Below are positions 1 to 5,446 of a DNA stretch of 13,760 bases, piece by piece (the stretch's first letter is position 1; every line of letters begins with the position of its first letter). The stretch spans positions 1-13,760 of the forward strand of contig CANPYA010000021.1 in NCBI GenBank assembly GCA_947587565.1, in the 5' to 3' direction. The DNA comes from an uncultured Bacilli bacterium (lineage in GTDB: Bacteria > Bacillota_I > Bacilli_A > RF39 > UBA660). Both the position numbers and the translations under genes were made by a program. The notes below the pieces were generated by a model. It was not told the origin of the DNA and searched no databases. It saw only the letters and a list, made by a program, of their open reading frames with translations.

Positions 1-2
1 AT

Positions 3-191
3 ACAATTGTTGCATTTGGAGGAAATCCAAAAGCAACTTGGATACAAGGGCAATATAGTTATGCAACCTATAAAGAATCATTAATATTTGATCGAGCATT
101 AACGGAAGAAAAAGATCATATAAGTACAAATTATAAAGACGATATTAATGTTACAAATCAAGAAGAATTGTTGGTTTGGTATAAATTTTAA
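3..191 (+). CDS. LamG/ConA-like lectin domain protein, C-terminal fragment (5' truncated)
   Basis: The only frame open from the window edge encodes about 62 residues ending at TAA 189-191. The segment FDRALTEEKDHISTNYKDD matches the closing strand and tail of LamG / concanavalin A-like lectin domains, where 'YDRALTEEEI..NY..D' is a familiar ending. Such domains form a beta-sandwich that usually binds glycans on surface or secreted proteins. The protein ends straight after the domain with no sorting signal or membrane segment, so any anchor would be N-terminal and outside the window. It lies just upstream of another surface protein gene on the same strand and is separated from it by a hairpin. 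The family call rests on a short tail only; the full architecture cannot be seen. Confidence 0.6.
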   Translation, partial: TIVAFGGNPKATWIQGQYSYATYKESLIFDRALTEEKDHISTNYKDDINVTNQEELLVWYKF

Positions 192-219
192 TTGACAATC
201 GGGGGGGGAATACTATAAT
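192..219 (+). promoter_or_regulatory. Consensus sigma-A-type promoter with G8 tract in the spacer (candidate phase-variable promoter)
   Basis: TTGACA (192-197) and TATAAT (214-219) are both perfect consensus hexamers separated by 16 bp. The spacer contains eight consecutive G (201-208), very unusual in such AT-rich DNA. Gain of one G would give the optimal 17-bp spacing. It begins immediately after the stop codon of the lectin gene and would start transcription near A226. Promoter function is inferred from sequence. Confidence 0.6.
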
Positions 220-220
220 A

Positions 221-252
221 AAAACAGAATAGGTGAGTACTTATTCTGTTTT
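221..252. terminator. Strong bidirectional hairpin, likely terminator of the lectin gene
   Basis: AAAACAGAATAGGT pairs with ACTTATTCTGTTTT (one G-T pair) around the 4-base loop GAGT, giving a 14-bp stem with A-run and T-run flanks. It can end transcription from the lectin gene. A transcript from the promoter at 192-219 would begin inside the left arm and keep about 9 bp of the stem at its 5' end. Confidence 0.6.
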
Positions 253-259
253 AAATTGA

Positions 260-288
260 TTGAAAAATATACGCTATTAGTATATAAT
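260..288 (+). promoter_or_regulatory. Sigma-A-type promoter of the glycine-rich surface protein gene
   Basis: TTGAAA (260-265) and TATAAT (283-288) are separated by 17 bp. The expected start at about 295 leaves a short leader containing a purine-rich ribosome site (AGAGG, 308-312) six bases before the ATG at 319. Confidence 0.55.
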
Positions 289-318
289 AAAAATTGATAA
301 TAAAGGTAGAGGTAGTAA

Positions 319-2331
319 ATGAAAAAAGTACTAATAACAATACTTTTAATAATTGAAATATTCATGATAAATTTAACTTATCAATCTTTTTTGCATAAAG
401 AAATAACTAAAGAAGAAAATAAAATAACTAATAAACAATTTGCTATGTATGTCCAAGAGAATGATAAATATGTGGAATATAAAGAAGATAATTTGTTTCC
501 TAAGAATTATTATGTTAATAAAGCTTTAAGTAAATGTGTTGATGAAAAAGGTAATCCAGTGGAAAATGTTATAAGTAGTTTAGGTACTAATGTCACTGTA
601 ACTAGTAATAAAACCATATACTGTACTTTATATTTTGATAAAAATGAAATATTAGAGTATTTAAGAAGTAAAGATACCAATGGATTATTAAGTGCAGATA
701 TAGTGGGAGATATGTATCGTTATCAAGGAGTTTCTGAAGAATATGTTTCTGATGAATTAAAAGTAGTTGATAATAATTACATTTGTTTAGGTGAAGATTG
801 TTCTGAATATGGTGAAGACCTATACCGAATAATTGGCGTAACTGAAACAGGTGAATTAAAAGTAATTAAAAAAACAGTGCTATCTAAAAGTTACCCCTGG
901 TATGATGATTCCTATATTGATATCAAATGGCCCGATAGTTTAATATATCATGGACTAAATGATGATAGTGATTCGTTTTATAATAAATTAGATAGTAAAT
1001 TACAAGAAAAAATATTAACCCATAAATGGATGTATGGCGATGCTATTGGACAAGAATATGATGGTGATTTATTTTATAAAATTGAATCTGGAGATTCTGC
1101 AACTAGATATTTCATAAAAACGGAAGATGGTTATGAATTGTCAAATTACACTTGGGATAAAAATAAAGATTATGTAATAGCTAAAATAGGGTTACAATAT
1201 ATTCATGATTATTTGCTTGCTTATCCAGGAGGAAAACCAGGAACTGCTGAAAATGCTTCTAAATCTTGGATATTCTTTTTAAATAATGATGATAGTCCAA
1301 TAAGTATAATAGAAAGATTAATGACTAGATTTGGTTGTGGTGGTCCAAATGGAACTGATTCTCCATATTTAGCAAAAGATATTTATGGACAAAGTAATCT
1401 TATCGGTGAGTTATCTGGAAATTTCTTTAATCAACTTTTAAGTTTAAGACCAGTATTTTATTTATCTAGCGATATTTTAATAACTGGTGAAGGAACACTA
1501 GAGGAACCATTTAAAATAGGTTTAGAAGATGAAAACGGTAATGAAACATTTGAATACCTTTTTAAAGGTAATTATGAAACATTTACCGTATTTAAAGATG
1601 GAACATACAAAATAGAATTATGGGGTGCTAAAGGTGGAGGAACAAATGGTGGATTAGGAGCATATACTAGCGGAAATATTGATTTAAAAAAGAATGATAA
1701 ATTATATATTTATGTAGGCGAAAATCCAGTATATGTTACAGGTGGTAGTTGTCTTGATGAGAATCCCAATAGTTCATTTAATGGTTCTAGAGTTGGTTCT
1801 TGTGCTGGTGGCGGTGGTGCAACTGATGTAAGGCTGGAAAATGGTGAATGGGACAATTTTGATAGTTTAAAATCCCGAATAATGGTTGCTGCCGGTGGTG
1901 GTGGTCAGTTGAATTTGTATAATGGCTATGGAGGTTATGGTGGTGCTTTAACTGGTGGTGATGCTGAAGGACCTGCAAATCCTTCTAGTGGTCATAGTGG
2001 TTATGGTGCAACCCAAGAGAAATATAGTTTTGGTGTAGCAAATTTGGGCACTTGCATTCCAGGAAATGGGTATTATAGTGGTGAATCTTTAAGGGGTGCC
2101 AATGCTGGTGGAGGTTCATCATATATCTCTGGTTATCCTGGTTGTAAAGCTATAAATAAAGAATCAACTGCAGATAATATAACGCATAGTGATTCACCCG
2201 ATCATTATAGTGGTAAAGTATTCTCTGATCCCGTAATGATTGCGGGTAATGATACAATGCCCAATTATGATGGTGGCACAATGGTTGGTAATTCAGGTAA
2301 CGGCTATGCAAGAATTACTAAAATAAACTAG
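319..2331 (+). CDS. Membrane-anchored surface protein with C-terminal glycine-rich domain
   Basis: The 670-aa protein starts with an uncleaved-type signal/membrane segment (residues 4-20), so it is probably anchored by its N-terminus and exposed outside. Residues about 60-110 form a small beta-like unit with two Cys (C73, C102). Residues about 150-400 carry a pattern common in surface proteins of uncultured Firmicutes: ICLGEDC, LYRIIGV, W-rich segments, then LRPVFYLSSD and GEGTLEEPFKI. Residues about 411-670 match the glycine-rich protein family (Pfam Gly_rich): FEYLFKGNYETFTV, YKIELWGAKGGG, LYIYVG, GGGATDVRL, SRIMVAAGGGG, and final GNGYARI. There is no LPxTG-like signal. A good promoter and ribosome site lie upstream. 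Its stop codon overlaps that of the convergent rodA-like gene. The Gly_rich domain call is firm; no function is known to me for the middle region, and adhesion or matrix interaction is only inferred. Confidence 0.75.
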   Translation: MKKVLITILLIIEIFMINLTYQSFLHKEITKEENKITNKQFAMYVQENDKYVEYKEDNLFPKNYYVNKALSKCVDEKGNPVENVISSLGTNVTVTSNKTIYCTLYFDKNEILEYLRSKDTNGLLSADIVGDMYRYQGVSEEYVSDELKVVDNNYICLGEDCSEYGEDLYRIIGVTETGELKVIKKTVLSKSYPWYDDSYIDIKWPDSLIYHGLNDDSDSFYNKLDSKLQEKILTHKWMYGDAIGQEYDGDLFYKIESGDSATRYFIKTEDGYELSNYTWDKNKDYVIAKIGLQYIHDYLLAYPGGKPGTAENASKSWIFFLNNDDSPISIIERLMTRFGCGGPNGTDSPYLAKDIYGQSNLIGELSGNFFNQLLSLRPVFYLSSDILITGEGTLEEPFKIGLEDENGNETFEYLFKGNYETFTVFKDGTYKIELWGAKGGGTNGGLGAYTSGNIDLKKNDKLYIYVGENPVYVTGGSCLDENPNSSFNGSRVGSCAGGGGATDVRLENGEWDNFDSLKSRIMVAAGGGGQLNLYNGYGGYGGALTGGDAEGPANPSSGHSGYGATQEKYSFGVANLGTCIPGNGYYSGESLRGANAGGGSSYISGYPGCKAINKESTADNITHSDSPDHYSGKVFSDPVMIAGNDTMPNYDGGTMVGNSGNGYARITKIN

Positions 2332-3461
2332 TTATGTTTACTTTGAAATAAATTTAAAATAATACCTAAATATAAATAGTTAATTAAAGTACTGGTACCT
2401 CCATAAGATAAGAAAGGAAGAGGTATTCCCATAATCGGAAGTATTCCTAAATTCATCCCAATATTATAAATTTGATGAAAGATAAAAATACCAAAATAAG
2501 TATAGATAAATATTTGGTATTTTTTTATTTTTAAATGTTTAGTTTTATAAACCAAATAGATATCTAAAATAAGAAATGTAATTAAAATAATTAAGCAAGA
2601 TAATAAACCGAAATTACCTGATGTAAAAGCAAAAAAGAAATCAGTCGGTGCTTCTGGAATATACAAAAGAATTTTATTTAAACCAACTCCTAAAAATGAT
2701 GAGGCTCCTAAAGTAATGAGAGCTTGTTCTAATTGATAACTGTTGCCACTGGCAAAGTTAATTAATCTATCCATCCGGTAAAAGAATGAGGTGCCAATAA
2801 TTTTAATTAATAAATCTTGAAAAAAGAAATATAAAATAAAAAATGTGGATAATCCTAAAACAAAAAACAATCCAAAAGAAATATACCACCATTTATTTAA
2901 CTTTAAAAAAATAATTACTACTAAAAGAATGATTAAAAAGTTAATAATGGCTCCGGTATCTGGTTCCAAAAAGACTAGTATGGAAGGAATAAGTGTAAGT
3001 ATCACTAATTTAATGAGAGTTAATAAAGCACTTTTAAAGCCTGTAATTTTAGTGTTACTAACAATTTCCACTAAATATGAAGATAAAGCAAGTTTAGCCA
3101 GTTCACTAGGTTGAAAAGAAAAACCAAATAAATTAATCCAACATTTAGCTCCATTTAAATCTTTTCCGATAAATAAAACTAAAATAAGTAAGGCAATACT
3201 AAATAAATAAAAGTATTTGGCATACTTAAATAACTTTTTAACTTTAATATGCGTAAATAAAAAGATTAAAAAATAACCCATGATAAACCAAATTAATTGT
3301 TTAACAAAAGCTAAGCGATAAACATCACTAATAAGTTTCGCATTAACCATATTAAAAAGACTTATTATATTTAAAATAAGTAACGATAGAAATAATATAA
3401 AATTGTCTTTAATTAATGTTTTCATATTTTTATTATGGTTCAAAAAATAGTTATTTATCAT
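2328..3461 (-). CDS. rodA: RodA/FtsW/SpoVE-type SEDS peptidoglycan glycosyltransferase
   Basis: This polytopic membrane protein (377 aa, about ten hydrophobic segments) belongs to the SEDS family, which polymerises lipid II into glycan strands with a class B PBP partner. Family motifs are visible: GAKCWINLFGFSFQPSE (104-120), EPDTG (166-170), YQLEQALITLGA (242-253), PTDFFFAF with the catalytic-type Asp at D274, and NIGMNLGILPIMGIPLPFLSYGG (333-355). The last motif resembles RodA more than FtsW. Length is normal. The ATG at 3461 lacks a clear ribosome site; a second in-frame ATG at 3425 (Met13, seven residues before the first membrane segment) is equally possible. The gene diverges from the 97-aa gene at 3486 and converges on the glycine-rich protein gene with a 4-base overlap. 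No PBP partner is in the window. A sporulation role (SpoVE-like) cannot be told from sequence alone. Confidence 0.88.
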   Translation of the reverse strand: MINNYFLNHNKNMKTLIKDNFILFLSLLILNIISLFNMVNAKLISDVYRLAFVKQLIWFIMGYFLIFLFTHIKVKKLFKYAKYFYLFSIALLILVLFIGKDLNGAKCWINLFGFSFQPSELAKLALSSYLVEIVSNTKITGFKSALLTLIKLVILTLIPSILVFLEPDTGAIINFLIILLVVIIFLKLNKWWYISFGLFFVLGLSTFFILYFFFQDLLIKIIGTSFFYRMDRLINFASGNSYQLEQALITLGASSFLGVGLNKILLYIPEAPTDFFFAFTSGNFGLLSCLIILITFLILDIYLVYKTKHLKIKKYQIFIYTYFGIFIFHQIYNIGMNLGILPIMGIPLPFLSYGGTSTLINYLYLGIILNLFQSKHN

Positions 3462-3485
3462 AAAATATAGTGGGGTGGAAGAAAA

Positions 3486-3779
3486 ATGAAAGATTTACCA
3501 AGAGTATTTGCTAATAAAATAGATACTAATATTAATAATGATCAGGAGTTATTTTATGGTAGTGATAGATTTGTAAAAAAAGATGATGATATTAGTATTG
3601 TTAAAAAAATTAATAATATTTTTGCATCAAGTCATCATGTCTATAAAAGTCGAGTTAAAATTACTTTAAAAGATAAAGTAGTGGAGAAAGTTATTGTGGG
3701 TAAAACTAGTGCGGATTTAATAACTATGGATGGGGAAAGAATAAAAATTATTGATATTTTAGATATCGAAAGATTGTAG
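3486..3779 (+). CDS. Small uncharacterised protein (97 aa)
   Basis: I do not recognise a family with confidence. The protein is cytoplasmic by appearance: no signal peptide or membrane segment. An N-terminal polar stretch (1-35) is followed by a short helix (VKKINNIFASS) and then a probable five-strand beta unit (VKITLKD, VVEKVIVGKTS, DLITMDG, ERIKIIDILDI). The C-terminal half recalls small beta domains such as those of YolD-like proteins, ending in a 'G-E-x-I-x-I-x-DI' strand, but this is weak. The ATG at 3486 follows a GGGGTGG ribosome site (3472-3478) by seven bases. It is divergent from the rodA-like gene and is followed 48 bases later by the gene at 3828, so the two plus-strand genes may be cotranscribed. 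Codon use and composition match the neighbours, supporting a real gene. Confidence 0.65.
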   Translation: MKDLPRVFANKIDTNINNDQELFYGSDRFVKKDDDISIVKKINNIFASSHHVYKSRVKITLKDKVVEKVIVGKTSADLITMDGERIKIIDILDIERL

Positions 3780-3827
3780 ACTAGGCAAAATAAAAAATAT
3801 TTGATATTATTTTAAGTAGTGGTAGGT

Positions 3828-4454
3828 ATGAAAAATAATATTAAATATTTATTTTTATTTATTGGGTTAATTATGGTAATTGGGGGTTTATTACTCTTTA
3901 ATTATTTAGAAGAACATCATCAAGATAATGTTGATCGAAAAGTAGAGTATCTATTTCCCGAACTTACATATGATAAAGTTTTAAATATGGGTAAAGAATT
4001 AATTCTTAATGGTGTAGAACTTTTAAATATTAATAACTATACTTATGAAAAAGATGAATCAGGAAATATTATGATTTATGCTATTAATGCTGCCAATGAT
4101 TATAAAAAAATAACTAATTTTAATTTAATAAATAGTACTTTAAGTAAAAGTAATTTAACTAAATTTATGAATGCTTATAAAATTATTTATGAAGAAGGAG
4201 ATTATTATATTGAAGATTATAAAAAAGAATATAATTTAGATTATATTGGTAGTAAAGTAACAATTAAAGATTATAATGCTCAAGAAGTTACTTTAAAATT
4301 AGATAATTATTATAATTCAAATATAAAATATGTTGGAATAATTAATGATGATCCTCTAGACTCAGAGATAAAAACTACTTATGTAACTTTAGTTTATGAA
4401 AATAAATCTTTAAGAATTAAAGATTATCAAGAAATATTAAAAATTATTATATAA
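3828..4454 (+). CDS. Uncharacterised single-pass membrane protein (about 208 aa)
   Basis: One N-terminal membrane segment (about residues 6-24, KYLFLFIGLIMVIGGLLLF) is followed by a hydrophilic, Asn/Tyr/Lys-rich extracellular domain of about 180 residues that ends without a sorting signal. The domain starts with a helix-like region and finishes with alternating strand-like segments (SKVTIKDY, EVTLKLDNYY, TTYVTLVYE, SLRIKDY). I do not recognise the family. An upstream in-frame GTG (3819) is possible, but ATG 3828 puts the AGTGG ribosome site (3818-3822) at a suitable five bases and places the membrane segment closer to the start. It probably shares a transcript with the 97-aa gene before it and ends at a bidirectional hairpin shared with the convergent EIIB-like gene. 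Confidence 0.65.
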   Translation: MKNNIKYLFLFIGLIMVIGGLLLFNYLEEHHQDNVDRKVEYLFPELTYDKVLNMGKELILNGVELLNINNYTYEKDESGNIMIYAINAANDYKKITNFNLINSTLSKSNLTKFMNAYKIIYEEGDYYIEDYKKEYNLDYIGSKVTIKDYNAQEVTLKLDNYYNSNIKYVGIINDDPLDSEIKTTYVTLVYENKSLRIKDYQEILKIII

Positions 4455-4492
4455 AAAAAATATATTAAACGATTTCGTCAATATATTTTTTT
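4454..4492. terminator. Bidirectional rho-independent terminator between convergent genes
   Basis: AAAAAAATATATT (4454-4466) pairs with AATATATTTTTTT (4480-4492), and the interior adds ACGA/TCGT. The stem is flanked by A- and T-runs on opposite sides and so can work both ways. Its right arm lies inside the last codons of the EIIB-like gene, which constrains that C-terminus. Confidence 0.65.
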
Positions 4493-4791
4493 AATTGTTT
4501 AGCATTATTATCAAAGATTATTTTTAATTGGTTATCTATTTCCACAATGCCTTTAGCCCCCAATTTTTGAATGGCTTCTTTTTGCACAATACTAACATCC
4601 CTTAAAATAACTTTAAAACGACTCATATTACACTCAGCATTTATAATATTATCTTTACCCCCTAAATAACCAATTAATTTATTTTCTTTAATCGCAAAAT
4701 CTTTTTTTGTAATTTTTAACGCTACTGCCAAAATAATAATAATAATAACTGCAATAATTATATATTGAATAGTAGTATTCAAATCAATCAC
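4465..4791 (-). CDS. Membrane-anchored orphan PTS EIIB-like domain protein (glucose family fold)
   Basis: Residues 9-25 form a single membrane helix. The rest is one EIIB domain of the glucose/sucrose PTS family: LIGYLGGKDNI (39-49), SRFKVILRD (57-65), AIQKLGAKGIVEI (about 74-86) and LKIIFDNNAKQL. In transport enzymes the Cys of 'DACxTR' carries the phosphoryl group. Aligning GGKDN and the Arg places Asn55 at that position and the only Cys one residue earlier (C54, sequence ECNMSRF). No EIIC, EIIA or sugar-metabolism gene is adjacent. The protein is therefore unlikely to be a normal transporter subunit and may be regulatory or structural. The start read here is GTG (4791). A TTG three codons downstream sits four bases after a GGGTGAT ribosome-like site, so the true start is uncertain. 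Confidence 0.75.
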   Translation of the reverse strand: MIDLNTTIQYIIIAVIIIIILAVALKITKKDFAIKENKLIGYLGGKDNIINAECNMSRFKVILRDVSIVQKEAIQKLGAKGIVEIDNQLKIIFDNNAKQLKKYIDEIV

Positions 4792-4829
4792 CCGATATAA
4801 TTATACTATATAAATATATTTTTTTCTAC

Positions 4830-4855
4830 AAAAAAACCATAACTAGTATGGTTTT
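4830..4855 (-). terminator. Rho-independent terminator of the CotY/CotZ-like gene
   Basis: Read on the minus strand, AAAACCATA and TATGGTTTT form a perfect 9-bp stem around a 5-base loop, followed by more T (seven A on the plus strand, 4830-4836). It starts 16 bases past the stop codon of the cysteine-rich gene. Confidence 0.7.
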
Positions 4856-4870
4856 CCTAAAATTGTTTTA

Positions 4871-5320
4871 TTAACAAACACAATCAACATAAGTATCTGA
4901 TAAGCATCTTATACTACATAAGCAACTGCAATCCATTGTAAAGAATGAGTTTGTAGCCATATATGGATATAGACTAGTTGTATCAGTATTTTCTGCAAGT
5001 ACTCTAAATGTACAACAATTTCCTTCAATTTTTTCAACTCTAAAAACTGTTGAACAAGTTCCTCCTAAAGGTTGATCACTACAATTAGTAGTAACATCTT
5101 TACTAATAGGCATACTCCAAGGTGTTCCATTACCGGCACAAGTATAAAGCATTACTGGTCTAGTGTTACATACTAAACAATTACTGCCACCACCAAGCAT
5201 AGGTCGGTCACAAGTATCTAAGCAGTTATCTGGACAAGCATTTTCTTGAAGCACTAAGATAATACTTAAAATTTCATTAATACAGTTTCCAGAACTATTT
5301 GAATTTGAATTATTATTCAT
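4871..5320 (-). CDS. CotY/CotZ/ExsY-like cysteine-rich spore coat protein
   Basis: The 149-aa protein contains 17 Cys (about 11%). After an Asn/Ser-rich start come CINEILSIILVLQENACPDNC, then a central region with FRVEKIEGNCCTFRVL, and near the end FTMDCSCLCSIRCLSD. This order matches the CotY/CotZ/ExsY family of Bacillus outer-coat and exosporium proteins, whose members have a 'CP..C' N-terminal motif, 'FRVERV.G.CA.L.LL' and 'DLDCFCAINCL'. In Bacillus these proteins self-assemble and crosslink through disulfides on the spore surface. A clear ribosome site (AAAGGGTGA) lies four to five bases before the ATG. The upstream region contains a sigma-K-like promoter. The gene diverges from the D,D-carboxypeptidase gene. 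The family assignment is fairly strong by pattern, though length and spacing were compared from memory. Confidence 0.78.
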   Translation of the reverse strand: MNNNSNSNSSGNCINEILSIILVLQENACPDNCLDTCDRPMLGGGSNCLVCNTRPVMLYTCAGNGTPWSMPISKDVTTNCSDQPLGGTCSTVFRVEKIEGNCCTFRVLAENTDTTSLYPYMATNSFFTMDCSCLCSIRCLSDTYVDCVC

Positions 5321-5349
5321 CTTTTCACCCTTTCATGTATTCTCATTAT

Positions 5350-5376
5350 TAATTTATGATTATTTTTTAAAATAGT
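5350..5376 (-). promoter_or_regulatory. Sigma-K-like promoter upstream of the CotY/CotZ-like gene
   Basis: On the minus strand AC (5376-5375), a 16-bp spacer and CATAAATTA (5358-5350) fit the Bacillus sigma-K pattern AC-N16-CATAnnnTA. It lies about 30 bases before the start codon. No convincing sigma-A promoter is seen for this gene. The pattern is short and AT-rich, so chance is a real possibility. Confidence 0.4.
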
Positions 5377-5430
5377 GAGTAAACATTAAAATAAATTAAT
5401 AACTTAAAAAATTAAGCATACCATTAATTA

Positions 5431-5446
5431 AGAGGTGTTATAAACG
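5431..5446 (+). promoter_or_regulatory. Ribosome site followed by ACG in place of ATG
   Basis: AGAGGTG (5431-5437) is a strong ribosome site. Six bases later comes ACG (5444-5446), followed by codons for KKIGLLLSFLFLFQVSIVKA, a textbook signal peptide. An in-frame TAA (5441-5443) directly precedes it, so no start lies further upstream. This decides the probable start of the carboxypeptidase gene. Confidence 0.6.

Noticed and set aside
1787..1978. Minus-strand His-rich open frame
   Set aside because: It is the complement of the Gly-rich GGT/GGTGGT codons of the surface protein; no gene signals.
2845..3114. Plus-strand 89-aa frame inside the rodA-like gene
   Set aside because: It is antisense to conserved SEDS motifs, has no ribosome site and shows no recognisable domain.
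5411..5430. CATACCAT before the carboxypeptidase gene as a sigma-E type -10
   Set aside because: One mismatch in the -10 and no matching -35 at the right distance; too weak in AT-rich DNA to list as a promoter.
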